A stretch of 64,000 nt of DNA, taken from contig NZ_NPKR01000001.1 of assembly GCF_008329535.1 (NCBI RefSeq), positions 310,001 through 374,000 on the forward strand. The letters are read 5' to 3'. How positions within the stretch are numbered: position 1 is the first letter of the stretch; each line of letters begins with the position of its first letter. The position numbers and the translations under genes were made by a program. Positions 1 through 9,126 of this stretch are shown one piece after another. Under the pieces are notes generated by a model, which did not search any database, was not told the origin of the DNA, and saw nothing but the letters and a program-made list of their open reading frames with translations. Origin of the DNA: Mycolicibacterium sp. P1-18 (lineage in GTDB: Bacteria; Actinomycetota; Actinomycetes; Mycobacteriales; Mycobacteriaceae).

Positions 1-391
1 CCCACATGTGGCTCTGGAACAAGGGGTTCTGCCCCTTGGCCACGCGCTCGGCGGAGATCGCCAGCAGCGGCCGCACGTAGGTGTCGAGCTTGTCCTTGGG
101 GCAGTGGTCGGTGTGCAGCGCCACGGTGACGTCGTACTTCGCGGCGACCACGTGGGCGAACTCGGCCAGCGCCACGGCGCCGGTCACCATCTCCTTGACA
201 CCCAGACCGGAGGCGAATTCCGCACCGCCGGTGGAGAATTGGATGATTCCGTCACTGCCGGCGTCTGCGAAGCCCTTGATCGCGGCGTTCACCGACTCCG
301 AGCCGACGCAGTTGATGGCCGGGAATGCGAAGGAGTGCTCCTTGGCACGGTCCAGCATCTCGGCGTAGACCTCGGGAGTCGCGATGGGCAT
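1..391 (-). CDS. fba: Class II fructose-bisphosphate aldolase, N-terminal part (cut by window edge)
   Basis: Zinc-dependent aldolase of glycolysis and gluconeogenesis that interconverts fructose-1,6-bisphosphate with DHAP and glyceraldehyde-3-phosphate in the cytosol. The reverse strand translates from ATG at 391 as MPIATPEVYAEMLDRAKEHS and continues open for 130 codons to the window edge, so the C-terminal two thirds lie outside. The segment HTDHCPKDKLD near residue 96 holds the zinc-binding His and the conserved Asp of class II enzymes. A GAGGAAA ribosome site (396-402) precedes the start. In M. tuberculosis fba (Rv0363c) is also next to a DedA gene (Rv0364); here a TetR/mmpS/mmpL/adh block lies between them. 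Identification is firm; only the extent is incomplete. Confidence 0.95.
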   Translation of the reverse strand, partial: MPIATPEVYAEMLDRAKEHSFAFPAINCVGSESVNAAIKGFADAGSDGIIQFSTGGAEFASGLGVKEMVTGAVALAEFAHVVAAKYDVTVALHTDHCPKDKLDTYVRPLLAISAERVAKGQNPLFQSHMW

Positions 392-459
392 GTGGTTTCC
401 TCTCGACGTTCGTCCGGCTTCGCAAGGAAGTATCTCAACAGGCGCCGGTCGGCGACACC

Positions 460-1038
460 TCAGGGTTGTGACGGCGCAACGGCCGGCGACAGGATGCGCC
501 CGGACAGCTCGAGCAGCGCGCGATGCAGGTCGGCGTCGTCGATGTCGGCCAACTCGGGATCGGCCGCGGCCCGGCCGACGCCGGAGCAGAACACCGAGAA
601 GGCGATCCGGTCGACGTCGTTGCGGTCCGGCCCCTCCACCAGTTCGCGGAGACGGTCGGCGACCGCGTTGAATTCGGGATCGCTGGCCACCAGCGCGTCG
701 ATGGCCGGATCGCCGTAGAACATCACCGCAAGCCTCCGGTGCCGCACCACCATCTCGACGAGTCCGCTGACGGCGACCGCGCGCCGCTGCTGCGGGTCGG
801 GTAGCGCCTCGGCGATCTTGATGACCCGGGCGATGTCCTCGACGGACGGCCGGATCACCTCCATGGCGATGCCCTCCTTGGAGTGGAACTGGTAGTACAC
901 CGCAGCCTTGCTGACCCCGACCCGGTCGGCGATCATCTGCAGCGACGTCCCGTGCACCCCGTGCTCGGCGAAGAGGGCCACCGCGGCGTCGAGCACCCTC
1001 TCGCGGGCCAGGCCTCGCGGTGCTACGGGTTTCGCCAA
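460..1038 (-). CDS. TetR-family transcriptional regulator, probable repressor of mmpS-mmpL
   Basis: A 192-residue regulator. The N-terminal helix-turn-helix is clear (residues about 12-58: LDAAVALFAEHGVHGTSLQ, then IADRVGVSKAAVYYQF), typical of TetR, followed by a variable all-helical ligand and dimerisation domain. I take the TTG at 1036-1038 as start because GAAGG lies seven bases upstream and no ATG fits. It is transcribed away from mmpS-mmpL with about 190 bp between, the usual arrangement for a local repressor that responds to an exported substrate or drug. The ligand cannot be read from the sequence. It ends 69 bp upstream of the fba start. Confidence 0.88.
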   Translation of the reverse strand: MAKPVAPRGLARERVLDAAVALFAEHGVHGTSLQMIADRVGVSKAAVYYQFHSKEGIAMEVIRPSVEDIARVIKIAEALPDPQQRRAVAVSGLVEMVVRHRRLAVMFYGDPAIDALVASDPEFNAVADRLRELVEGPDRNDVDRIAFSVFCSGVGRAAADPELADIDDADLHRALLELSGRILSPAVAPSQP

Positions 1039-1110
1039 TGCCTTGCCTTCGCGGTCTCGCCGTCGGATGTCGTGGTGCCGCGAAGCTTACGGCCACTGCC
1101 TCGCACGAGT

Positions 1111-1123
1111 GTGCACGTTGCAC
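1111..1123. promoter_or_regulatory. Candidate operator palindrome between tetR and mmpS
   Basis: GTGCA-CGT-TGCAC, a perfect 5-3-5 inverted repeat. It lies between the two divergent starts and 28 bp before the proposed -35 of mmpS. A looser inverted repeat (AGTGGAGTTAG at 1131-1141, then CTAAC at 1059+100 i.e. 1159-1163 and TCCACT at 1167-1172) overlaps the promoter and is an alternative TetR site. Confidence 0.35.
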
Positions 1124-1150
1124 CCATTGAAGTGGAGTTAGCCGTTCGGC

Positions 1151-1179
1151 TTGCTCAACTAACGCGTCCACTCTACTGT
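1151..1179 (+). promoter_or_regulatory. Predicted promoter of mmpS-mmpL
   Basis: A -35 TTGCTC (1151-1156) and a -10 TACTGT (1174-1179) are separated by 17 bp, about 47 bp upstream of the proposed mmpS GTG. The -10 fits the mycobacterial TANNNT pattern. Predicted by eye. Confidence 0.45.
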
Positions 1180-1225
1180 TTGACGGGCTAACCACTTGGT
1201 GGGCGTTCGCAGCGAAGGGGTTTCA

Positions 1226-1660
1226 GTGGTCGGGATCGTCAAGCGGGCCTGGATACCGCTGCTCATCGTGGTGGTGGTCGTGCTCGGCGGTGTCGTGGTG
1301 TACCGGATGCACGGCTTCTTCGGGTCGAACAACGAGATCACCCGCCCGGGCGCCGGTTTGGCCCAGGACGCCGAACCGTTCAACCCCAAGGTCGTGACCT
1401 ATCAGATCACCGGAACGGAAGGCGCCGTGGCGACCATCAACTACCTCGACCTGGACGCGACCCCGCAGCGCGTCGACGACGCCCGCCTGCCCTGGTCGAT
1501 CACGCTGCGGACCACCAAGCCGTCGGCCAGCGCCACCATCATCGCCCAGGGCGACGGCGACCGGATCGGTTGCCGCGTCAGCGTCGACGACGAGGTGCGT
1601 GACGAGCAGACCTCGACCGGGGTCAACGCTCAGGTCTCCTGCCTGGTGAAGTCCGCATGA
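1226..1660 (+). CDS. MmpS family membrane protein (MmpS4/5-like)
   Basis: Small accessory protein of the MmpL transporters: one N-terminal membrane helix ([20 protein letters not shown]) followed by a periplasmic beta-rich domain with the family pattern [12 protein letters not shown] and LPWSITL. I place the start at GTG 1226 because GAAGGGG (1213-1219) is correctly spaced and known MmpS proteins begin just before KRAWIPL; the reading frame is open back to TTG 1196. The product is about 144 residues, normal for the family. Its TGA overlaps the ATG of mmpL, so the two are translationally coupled. Known MmpS4/5 proteins work with MmpL4/5 in siderophore export and drug efflux. Confidence 0.92.
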   Translation: MVGIVKRAWIPLLIVVVVVLGGVVVYRMHGFFGSNNEITRPGAGLAQDAEPFNPKVVTYQITGTEGAVATINYLDLDATPQRVDDARLPWSITLRTTKPSASATIIAQGDGDRIGCRVSVDDEVRDEQTSTGVNAQVSCLVKSA

Positions 1661-4506
1661 GCGATCAGCAGACGATTCAGCAGCCGGTCCACCGCGCCCG
1701 GGTTCCCCGCTTCCTGCGCCTGTTCTGCGTGCCGGTCCTGCTCGGCTGGCTGGCGCTGACGGCGCTCGTCAACGTCGTGGTGCCCCAACTGGAGGTCGTG
1801 GGCGCGGCGAACTCCACGTCGCTGACCCCCAACGACGCGCCCTCGCTGCAGGCCACCCAGTTGGTGGGCAAGCTGTTCGGCGAATACGACTCCAACAGCT
1901 CGGCGATGATCGTCCTCGAGAGCGACAAACCCCTTGGCGCCCAGGATCACGAGTACTACGACGGTCTGGTCAGGGATCTGGAGAAGGACACCACCCACAT
2001 CCAGCACATCCAGGATCTGTGGGGCGATCCCCTGACGTCGTCGGGATCGCAGAGCGCCGACAACCTCTCGGCCTACGTGCAGCTCTACATCGCCGGCAAC
2101 CAGGGCGAGACGCTGGCCAACGAATCGGTGGAAGCGGTGCGCGACATCGTCGCCGCCCACCCACCACCACCGGGACTGAAGGTCTACGTCACCGGCGCGG
2201 GACCCCTGAACTCCGACCAGCAGCACGCCGGCGACAAGAGCCTGCAACTGGTCACCGCACTGACCTTCGTGGTGATCGTGACCATGCTCCTGCTGGTCTA
2301 CCGCTCGATCGTCACCGTGCTCGTGGTCCTGCTGACGGTGGTGCTCGAACTGGCCGTGGCGCGCGGCGTCGTGGCCTTCCTGGGCTACCACCACGTCATC
2401 GAGCTGTCCACGTTCGCGGTGAACCTGTTGACGCTGTTGGCGATTGCCGCCGCCACCGACTACGCGATCTTCCTCGTCGGTCGATACCACGAGGCGCGCA
2501 ACTCCGGCGACGACCGCGAGAACGCGTTCTACGTGATGTACCACGGCACCGCCCACGTCATCATGGGATCCGGGTTGACCATCGCCGGCGCCACCCTGTG
2601 CCTGCACTTCACCCGGCTGCCCTACTTCCAAACCCTCGGAATCCCGCTGGCCATCGGCATGTTCGTCGTGACCATCTCGGCGTTGACCCTGGCGCCGGCC
2701 TTGCTGACCATCGCCTCCCGGTTCGGCTTGCTGGACCCCAAGCGCGCGACCAAGACCCGGGGATGGCGCCGGATCGGCACGGCCGTGGTCCGCTGGCCCG
2801 GACCCATCCTGGTGGCGTCGACGGCGATCACCCTGGTCGGGCTGCTCGCGCTGCCGTCCTACACCACCAGCTACGACGACAAGAAGTACCTGCCGGCCGA
2901 CGTCGAGGCCAACATCGGTTACGGCGTTGCGGCCAAGCACTTTCCGCAGGCTCGGCTCAACCCCGAGGTGCTGATGCTGGTGTCCGACCACGATCTGCGC
3001 AACTCCACCGACATGCTCATCGTCGACCGAGTCGCCAAGGACGTCTTCCACCTTCCCGGCATCGCCCGGGTGCAGACCATCACCCGTCCGCTGGGCACGC
3101 CGATCGAGGGCAGTTCGATTCCGTTCATCGTCGGCCAGCAGGGCGTCAGCCAGAAACTCGGCCAGTCCTACGCCGAACAGCGCACCTCCGATCTGCTCAC
3201 CCAGGCCGCCGACATCAACAACCAGATCGACGTTCTGCGCCAACAACTCTCGTTGCAGAAGCAAAGCGCGGCCGCACAACAGGAACAGACCGACGACCTC
3301 AAGAAGACCGTCGCGGTCACCAACGAGCTGCGCGACAAGATCGCCAACTTCGACGACTTCTTCCGACCCCTGCGCAGTTACTTCTACTGGGAACCGCACT
3401 GCTACGACATCCCCGTCTGCTACACGCTGCGGTCGATCTTCGACGCCCTCGACGGCATCGGCGAACTGACCGACCTGCTCGGTCAGACCACCGCCAGTCT
3501 GGACAAGCTCAACGCCCTGCAGCCCAAGCTCATCGCGCTGATTCCGCCGCAGATCGCCAGCCAGGAACGCAATCGCGACCAGATCATGACCAACTACGCG
3601 ACGCAGAAGGACCAGCAGAGCCTGCAGGACCGGCAGCAGTCCGATCCCAACGCCATCGGCCGGGCGTTCGACGACTCCAAGATCGACGACTCGTTCTATC
3701 TGCCGCCCGAGGTGTTCGACAACCCGGACTTCAAGCGGGGTCTCAAGCAGTTCGTCTCACCCGACGGAAAAGCCGTGCGGTTCATCATCTCCCACCAGGG
3801 TGACCCGGCGACGCCGGAGGGAATCTCCCACATCGACGAGATCAAGAACGCCGCCTTCGAGGCCATCAAGGGCACCCCGCTGGAGACCTCGAAGATCTAC
3901 CTGGGTGGCACCGCGGCGACGTACAAGGACATGCGCGACGGCTCCAACTACGACCTGATCATCGCCGCGGTCTCGGCCATCTGCCTGATCTTCATCATCA
4001 TGCTCATCATCACCCGCGCGGCGGTGGCCGCGATGGTGATCGTCGGCACGGTGGTGCTGTCGCTGGCCGCGTCGTTCGGACTGTCGGTGTTGTTGTGGCA
4101 GCACGTGATCGGACTCGAACTGCACTGGCTGGTGCTCGCGATGTCGGTGATCATCCTGCTGGCGGTGGGATCGGACTACAACCTGCTGCTGGTGTCGAGG
4201 TTCAAGGAGGAACGCGACGCCGGACTCAACACCGGCATCATCCGGGCCATCGCGGGCAGCGGCAGCGTCGTGACGTCGGCCGGGCTGGTGTTCGCGTTCA
4301 CGATGATGTCCTTCGCGATCAGCGACCTGAAGGTGATGGCACAGGTGGGCACCACCATCGGGCTCGGCCTGCTGGTCGACACCCTGGTGATCCGGTCGTT
4401 CCTGACGCCGTCGATCGCGGCGCTGCTGGGCCGCTGGTTCTGGTGGCCGCTCAACGTGCGCCAGCGGCCGGCCCGCCATCGTCAGACCGTGAGCACCATC
4501 CGGTAG
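1657..4506 (+). CDS. MmpL family RND transporter (MmpL4/5-like)
   Basis: A 949-residue inner-membrane exporter energised by the proton gradient. It shows the RND layout: one N-terminal membrane helix, a large periplasmic loop, five helices, a second loop, and five more helices. The paired Asp-Tyr proton-relay motifs [15 protein letters not shown] and [15 protein letters not shown] are present in both halves. The second loop has a long Gln-rich coiled-coil stretch (about residues 510-560) and a Cys pair in [10 protein letters not shown], features I associate with MmpL4/MmpL5 rather than MmpL3. Overlaps mmpS by four bases. Likely cargo is a siderophore, lipid or glycopeptidolipid; the sequence does not say which. 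Its last 25 bp overlap the convergent alcohol dehydrogenase. Confidence 0.93.
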   Translation: MSDQQTIQQPVHRARVPRFLRLFCVPVLLGWLALTALVNVVVPQLEVVGAANSTSLTPNDAPSLQATQLVGKLFGEYDSNSSAMIVLESDKPLGAQDHEYYDGLVRDLEKDTTHIQHIQDLWGDPLTSSGSQSADNLSAYVQLYIAGNQGETLANESVEAVRDIVAAHPPPPGLKVYVTGAGPLNSDQQHAGDKSLQLVTALTFVVIVTMLLLVYRSIVTVLVVLLTVVLELAVARGVVAFLGYHHVIELSTFAVNLLTLLAIAAATDYAIFLVGRYHEARNSGDDRENAFYVMYHGTAHVIMGSGLTIAGATLCLHFTRLPYFQTLGIPLAIGMFVVTISALTLAPALLTIASRFGLLDPKRATKTRGWRRIGTAVVRWPGPILVASTAITLVGLLALPSYTTSYDDKKYLPADVEANIGYGVAAKHFPQARLNPEVLMLVSDHDLRNSTDMLIVDRVAKDVFHLPGIARVQTITRPLGTPIEGSSIPFIVGQQGVSQKLGQSYAEQRTSDLLTQAADINNQIDVLRQQLSLQKQSAAAQQEQTDDLKKTVAVTNELRDKIANFDDFFRPLRSYFYWEPHCYDIPVCYTLRSIFDALDGIGELTDLLGQTTASLDKLNALQPKLIALIPPQIASQERNRDQIMTNYATQKDQQSLQDRQQSDPNAIGRAFDDSKIDDSFYLPPEVFDNPDFKRGLKQFVSPDGKAVRFIISHQGDPATPEGISHIDEIKNAAFEAIKGTPLETSKIYLGGTAATYKDMRDGSNYDLIIAAVSAICLIFIIMLIITRAAVAAMVIVGTVVLSLAASFGLSVLLWQHVIGLELHWLVLAMSVIILLAVGSDYNLLLVSRFKEERDAGLNTGIIRAIAGSGSVVTSAGLVFAFTMMSFAISDLKVMAQVGTTIGLGLLVDTLVIRSFLTPSIAALLGRWFWWPLNVRQRPARHRQTVSTIR

Positions 4507-5495
4507 CGGGCCTTGCCGGCGTCCATGGCCGCATACGCCTCGGCGGCCTGGGCCAGCGGTCGCTCCTCGATCATGGCGCGGACCCCGGACTGCAGCGCGA
4601 AGGCCATGGTCTCCTCGACGTCGCGGGCGGTGCCCGACGGGTGTCCGGTGACCGACAGGCCGGAGTTAATGAGGTCGAGCGGGCTGATCGGCAGGTTGTC
4701 CGGGGTGACGCCGATGATGACCAGCTCGCCCTGGGGGCCCAGACCGCCGACCGTCGCGGCCATCGCCTCGGAGTTGGCCGCCGTGGCGAGCACGACCGCC
4801 GCGCCGCCGAGCTTGGTCAGCGCCTCGGCGACGTCTTCGGCGTTGGAGTCGACGTAGTGGTGGGCACCCAGCTCCTTGGCGTCCGCCTCCTTGCCGGAAC
4901 CGCGGGCGACGGCCACCGTCTCGAAGCCCATGGCCCGGGCGAACTGGACGCCGAGGTGACCGAGGCCGCCGACGCCGAGGATCGCGACCAGGTCCCCTGC
5001 CTTCGCCCTGGTGCTGCGCAACCCGTTGAACACCGTCACCCCGGCGCAGCCCAGCGGCGCCGCCTCGGCGAACGAGAGCCCGTCGGGAATGCGGGCCAGT
5101 GCGGTCGCCGGCACGACGACCGACTCCGCGTAGCCGCCGGGATACTGCAGGCCCGGTACCTGCAGGCGCTCGCACTGCATGAACAGGCCCTTGCGGCACG
5201 GGTTGCACCGGTTGCAGTTGCCGCCGAACCACCCGACCTCCACCCGGTCGCCGACGGCGAAGTCCTGCACGCCGTCCCCCAGTTCGGCGATGGTGCCCGC
5301 GATCTCGTGCCCGGGCGTGATGGGCCAGTTCAGACCCGGGAAGCCGCCGTTGACGAAGGCGTGGTCGGTGCCGCACACTCCGGCCGCGGCGACCGCGATC
5401 CGGACGTGGTCTCGCGGCGGGGACGTGGTCTCGACGTCGACGAGGGTGAGCTCAGCTCCTGGCGAAACGACGTGGACGGCTTTGTGGGTAGGCAT
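4482..5495 (-). CDS. Zinc-dependent alcohol dehydrogenase (MDR superfamily)
   Basis: A 337-residue medium-chain dehydrogenase that interconverts alcohols and aldehydes using NAD(P). The catalytic zinc site is visible as CGTDH near residue 42 and GHEIAGTI near 63. The structural zinc Cys cluster is [15 protein letters not shown]. The Rossmann motif [11 protein letters not shown] lies near residue 175. The pattern resembles the AdhA/AdhP propanol-preferring group, but substrate cannot be fixed. Starts with ATG at 5495, divergent from the DedA gene by 77 bp, and converges on mmpL with a 25-bp overlap. Confidence 0.9.
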   Translation of the reverse strand: MPTHKAVHVVSPGAELTLVDVETTSPPRDHVRIAVAAAGVCGTDHAFVNGGFPGLNWPITPGHEIAGTIAELGDGVQDFAVGDRVEVGWFGGNCNRCNPCRKGLFMQCERLQVPGLQYPGGYAESVVVPATALARIPDGLSFAEAAPLGCAGVTVFNGLRSTRAKAGDLVAILGVGGLGHLGVQFARAMGFETVAVARGSGKEADAKELGAHHYVDSNAEDVAEALTKLGGAAVVLATAANSEAMAATVGGLGPQGELVIIGVTPDNLPISPLDLINSGLSVTGHPSGTARDVEETMAFALQSGVRAMIEERPLAQAAEAYAAMDAGKARYRMVLTV

Positions 5496-5572
5496 GGTGT
5501 GAGGTTAGTTGCGGGGCGGCGCCGGCACGACGCTGTCGGTGACATCAGCCGCCGCCGGTATCCTCGGCAGCC

Positions 5573-6241
5573 ATGACGACCACCACCCTGGCGCTGCTGC
5601 CGGACTTCCTCGACCCGCTGACGCTCCTGGGCTACTTCGGCACCTGGGCGCTGGTCGGCCTCCTGGTCGTCGTCTTCATCGAGTCGGGCGTGCTGTTCCC
5701 CGTTCTGCCCGGCGACTCGCTGCTGTTCGTCGCGGGCATGCTGGCCGCGGGCACCGCCGCCCAGGCCGAGACCGTGCAGACCAACTTCCACCTGTGGCAG
5801 CTGCTGCTGTTCATCCCCATCGCGGCGGTGGCCGGCAGCCAGGTGGGCTACTGGATCGGCCGCAGCCTCGGCACGTCGATGTTCAAGCCGACCAATCGCG
5901 TCCTCAAGCAGAAGTACCTCGACGAGGCGCATGCGTTCTTCGAGGAGCGCGGACCGTTCGCAATCGTGCTGGGCCGATTCGTGCCGATCGTGCGCACGCT
6001 GGTGCCCATCACAGCGGGCGCGGCGAAGATGAACTACGGCGTCTTCACCCTGTTCAACATCATCGGCGCCGTCGTGTGGGGCGTGGGGCTGACGTTGCTC
6101 GGCTACTGGCTCGGCCAGTTCGAGATCATCCAGAAGCTCCTGGAGCCGATCTTCATCGTGATCGTGCTGGCGTCACTCGCCCCCATCGTCTACGAGTGGT
6201 ACAAGCGCCGTAAGGCGGCCAAGCGGGCCGGCGAGGCCTAA
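5573..6241 (+). CDS. DedA family membrane protein (SNARE-associated/VTT domain), Rv0364-like
   Basis: A 222-residue polytopic membrane protein. The family marks are all present: an acidic residue in the first helix (FIESGVLFPVLPGDS), the glycine-rich GSQVGYWIGRSLG stretch, and the Arg-rich F.GRFVPIVRTLVPITAG motif. DedA proteins are lipid scramblases or undecaprenyl-phosphate recyclers linked to envelope homeostasis and membrane potential. In M. tuberculosis a DedA gene lies beside fba. The C-terminus is basic (KRRKAAKRAG). Its stop codon overlaps the stop of the convergent LLM gene by four bases, so there is no room for a terminator there. Confidence 0.92.
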   Translation: MTTTTLALLPDFLDPLTLLGYFGTWALVGLLVVVFIESGVLFPVLPGDSLLFVAGMLAAGTAAQAETVQTNFHLWQLLLFIPIAAVAGSQVGYWIGRSLGTSMFKPTNRVLKQKYLDEAHAFFEERGPFAIVLGRFVPIVRTLVPITAGAAKMNYGVFTLFNIIGAVVWGVGLTLLGYWLGQFEIIQKLLEPIFIVIVLASLAPIVYEWYKRRKAAKRAGEA

Positions 6242-7146
6242 CCCAGCCCCAGCGCGGCCGCCAGCGTCCGCAGCGCCGGCCGCGGATCGGCCGTCGGGTC
6301 ACTGCCGAGCACCTGGACCACCACGTGGTCGGCGCCGGCGTCGAGGTGGGCGCGCAGCGGCGCGGCCGCGTCGTCGACCGAGCCCATGCCGACGAGCCCA
6401 CGGGCCAACCGGTCGGAGCCGCCGCGGACGAGGTCGGATTCGTCGAAGCCCTGGCGCAGCCACGAGTTCCGGTAGTTGGGCAGCCCGCTGTAGACGTTGA
6501 GGTGACCGTGCGCGGCGCTCAACTGGTCGGCGTCGTCACCGCCCACCACGACGGCCTGCTCGGAGACGATCCACTTGTCCGGGCCCAGGATCTCGCGGGT
6601 CTTGCGGGACTGCTCCGGCATCACCAGATAGGGGTGGGCGCCGTCGGCGTGCGTGCCCGACAGCTCGATCATCTTCGGACCGAGGGCGGCGAGGAGGCGG
6701 GCGGGCCGGCCCGCGCCCGGCTCGATCTGCTCGGGAACGGCGGCCATCTTGTCCAGGTAGGTGCGCATCGTCGCGAGCGGCTTGGCGTACGTCCCGCCGA
6801 AGCCGTGCTCGACCAGCGGGGCGTGGCTCACGCCGAGGCCGAGCACGAACCGGCCGGGGTGCAGGGCGGTCAGCGTGCGTGCGCCCGACTCGGCGGCCGA
6901 GGCGGCGCGGGCGTGGATGTTGGCGATGCCGGTGCCGACGACGAGCCGCTCGGTGGCCGCGAGGAACGCCGCCGACTGCGTCAGGCACTCCTTGCCGGTG
7001 ACCTCCGGGATGAACAGCGAGCCGTAGCCGAGCGCCTCGATCTCCCTGGCCACGTCCTGGGCGTCGGTGATGGGCCAGGTGTCACTGGACCACCACACCC
7101 CGACGGTGGCGGGAAAGTCGATCCGGGCGCGTTGGGTTTCGGTCAC
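6238..7146 (-). CDS. LLM-class F420-dependent oxidoreductase
   Basis: A 302-residue luciferase-like TIM-barrel flavin/F420 enzyme. The N-terminal strand IDFPATVGVWW, the VGTGIANIHAR strand and the LHPGRFVLGLGVSH segment are typical of mycobacterial F420-dependent LLM proteins, which reduce or oxidise diverse substrates with coenzyme F420. It starts with GTG at 7146. It is the last gene of a leftward run (gap of 24 bp to the acetoacetyl-CoA synthetase), so it is probably co-transcribed with it. Substrate unknown. Confidence 0.87.
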   Translation of the reverse strand: MTETQRARIDFPATVGVWWSSDTWPITDAQDVAREIEALGYGSLFIPEVTGKECLTQSAAFLAATERLVVGTGIANIHARAASAAESGARTLTALHPGRFVLGLGVSHAPLVEHGFGGTYAKPLATMRTYLDKMAAVPEQIEPGAGRPARLLAALGPKMIELSGTHADGAHPYLVMPEQSRKTREILGPDKWIVSEQAVVVGGDDADQLSAAHGHLNVYSGLPNYRNSWLRQGFDESDLVRGGSDRLARGLVGMGSVDDAAAPLRAHLDAGADHVVVQVLGSDPTADPRPALRTLAAALGLG

Positions 7147-7170
7147 GCGGTCGATGGTAGGCCGTCGCGG

Positions 7171-9126
7171 TCACGCCCTCGCGTGGCCCTCGAATTCGGC
7201 GAGCAGCTCGGGCCGGTCCACGGCGCTGGGTGTCAGGACGTCGGAGGCGTTGGCGCCCAGCAGGATCCGCTTGATCGGAATCTCCAACCGCTTGCCCGTC
7301 ATGGTGCGCGGAATGCCGGGCACCGCGATGACGTCGTCCGGGACGTGCCGCGGCGACGCGCCGGTGCGGACGGCGTCGACGATTCTGGACCGGAGGTCCT
7401 CGCCGAACTCCACGCCGTCGGCGCAGGCGACGAACAGCGGCATCCAGTAACCGCCGTCGTCGAGTTCCACGCCGACCACCAGGCAGTCCTGGATCTCGGC
7501 CATGCCCTCGACGGCGTTGTAGATCTCGGCGCTGCCCATCCTGACGCCGCCCCGGTTCAGGGTGGCGTCCGAACGGCCGTGCACCACCACCGAATCGCGG
7601 TCGGTGATGGTGATCCAGTCACCGTGGCACCACACCCCGGGGTACTTGTCGAAGTACGCCGACCGGTACTTCTCGCCGTCCTCGTCGTTCCAGAAGTGCA
7701 CCGGCATCGACGGCATGGGCTTGGTCACCACCAGTTCGCCGGCCTGCCCGGTCACCGACCTACCGCCGTCACCCCAGGCCTGCGCCGCGACGCCCAGGCA
7801 GATCGCGTTCAGCTCGCCCGCCCGGATGGGCACCAGCGGGGTCCCGCCGATGAACGCGGTCACCACGTCGGTGCCGCCACTCATCGAGATCACCGGAACC
7901 GCCCGGCCGAGCCCCTCCTGCAGCCAGCGAAACCCGCTGGCGGGCAACGGCGATCCCGTGGATCCGACCGCCCGCAACGCGTCGAGCGCGAACTCCCGGC
8001 CCGGCTGCAGCTCCTCCTTCGCGCACGCCAGCCAGTAGCCTGCGCCGGCTCCGACGACGGTCACCCCGTGTTCGGCGACCACCTGCCAGAGGTAGTCGGT
8101 GCGGCCATGCGTGGGGCTGCCGTCGTAGAGCACGATGGTCGACCCGACGAGTAGTCCCGAGACCAGCAGGTTCCACATCATCCAGCTGGTACTGGACTGC
8201 CAGAGGAAGCGGTCCTCCGGCTTCAGATCCAGTTGCAGGTCCAGGTACTTCACGTGTTCGAGCAGAACGCCGCCGTGGCCGTGCACGATGCCCTTGGGCG
8301 TGCCGGTGGTGCCCGAGGAGAACAGCACCCACAGCGGATGGTCGAACGGGACGGGCGTGACGTCGAGTTCCGCCTCGGAACCGCGCTCGAGCACCTCGGC
8401 CCACGGGATCGTGTCGTCGATCGGCTGACCGAGGCGTGGCACCACCACGGTGGCCACCAGAGTCGGCAACTGCGAACGGATGTCGGTCAGCTCGGCATGC
8501 CGGTCGCGCCGCTTGCCGGCGTACACCGAGCCGTCGCTGGCGACCAGAACCTTCGGCTCCAGCTGGCCGAGCCGGGCGACGACACCGCCGACGGCGAGAT
8601 CCTGGTTGCACACCGCCCAGGTGGCTCCGACGCTGGCGGCGCCGAGGAACGCGACGACGGCCTCGCCGACGTTGGGCAGATAGCCGACGACGCGGTCACC
8701 CGGCACGACGCCGACGCCACGCAGATAGGCCGCGAACGCCGCGGTCTCGCCGAGCAACCGGTCCCACGACCACTCCGTCGAGCCGTCCTCACCGGCGACC
8801 ACCATGGCGGGCCGGTCGGCGGTGGCGTGCCGGACGATCTGGCTCACGTAGTTCAGCGTCGCCCCCGGAAACCATTGGGCGCCAGGCATGTCGGCGTCAC
8901 CGAGCGCCGAGGTCGGGGGCGTCGCCGCCTGGATGTCGAAGTAGTGCCACACCGCGTCCCAGAACCACCCGAGGTCGTCGACCGAGGCCTGCCACAGGGC
9001 GTGGTAGTCGGCGAACTCGCCACGACCGGTCTCGGCCAGCCACGCCAGGAAACGCGTCAGGTTGGCGTCGTCCTTCGCCTGCTGATCGGGCGCCCACCCT
9101 CCGGTGAGCTGATCGGCGGAGGTCAC
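7171..9126 (-). CDS. Acetoacetate-CoA ligase (acetoacetyl-CoA synthetase)
   Basis: A 651-residue adenylate-forming enzyme that activates acetoacetate (or related 3-oxo acids) with ATP and CoA. It carries the AMP-binding P-loop FSSGTTGTPKGIVHGHGG, the GGTDVVTAF core, the HGRSDATLNRGGVRMGSAE hinge and the C-terminal MTGKRLEIPIK catalytic Lys. The N-terminal block with WFPGATLNY is typical of AACS and acetyl-CoA synthetases. The frame is open far upstream, but the real start is GTG 9124-9126, which overlaps the TGA of the upstream GH76 gene (GTGA) and matches family length. Expected role: ketone body or branched-chain degradation product use. Confidence 0.93.
   Translation of the reverse strand: MTSADQLTGGWAPDQQAKDDANLTRFLAWLAETGRGEFADYHALWQASVDDLGWFWDAVWHYFDIQAATPPTSALGDADMPGAQWFPGATLNYVSQIVRHATADRPAMVVAGEDGSTEWSWDRLLGETAAFAAYLRGVGVVPGDRVVGYLPNVGEAVVAFLGAASVGATWAVCNQDLAVGGVVARLGQLEPKVLVASDGSVYAGKRRDRHAELTDIRSQLPTLVATVVVPRLGQPIDDTIPWAEVLERGSEAELDVTPVPFDHPLWVLFSSGTTGTPKGIVHGHGGVLLEHVKYLDLQLDLKPEDRFLWQSSTSWMMWNLLVSGLLVGSTIVLYDGSPTHGRTDYLWQVVAEHGVTVVGAGAGYWLACAKEELQPGREFALDALRAVGSTGSPLPASGFRWLQEGLGRAVPVISMSGGTDVVTAFIGGTPLVPIRAGELNAICLGVAAQAWGDGGRSVTGQAGELVVTKPMPSMPVHFWNDEDGEKYRSAYFDKYPGVWCHGDWITITDRDSVVVHGRSDATLNRGGVRMGSAEIYNAVEGMAEIQDCLVVGVELDDGGYWMPLFVACADGVEFGEDLRSRIVDAVRTGASPRHVPDDVIAVPGIPRTMTGKRLEIPIKRILLGANASDVLTPSAVDRPELLAEFEGHARA

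Noticed and set aside
1630..3399. 589-codon open frame antisense to mmpL
   Set aside because: Translation is Arg/Gly/Val/Gln-rich without motifs, typical of a high-GC shadow; mmpL on the other strand has full family motifs.
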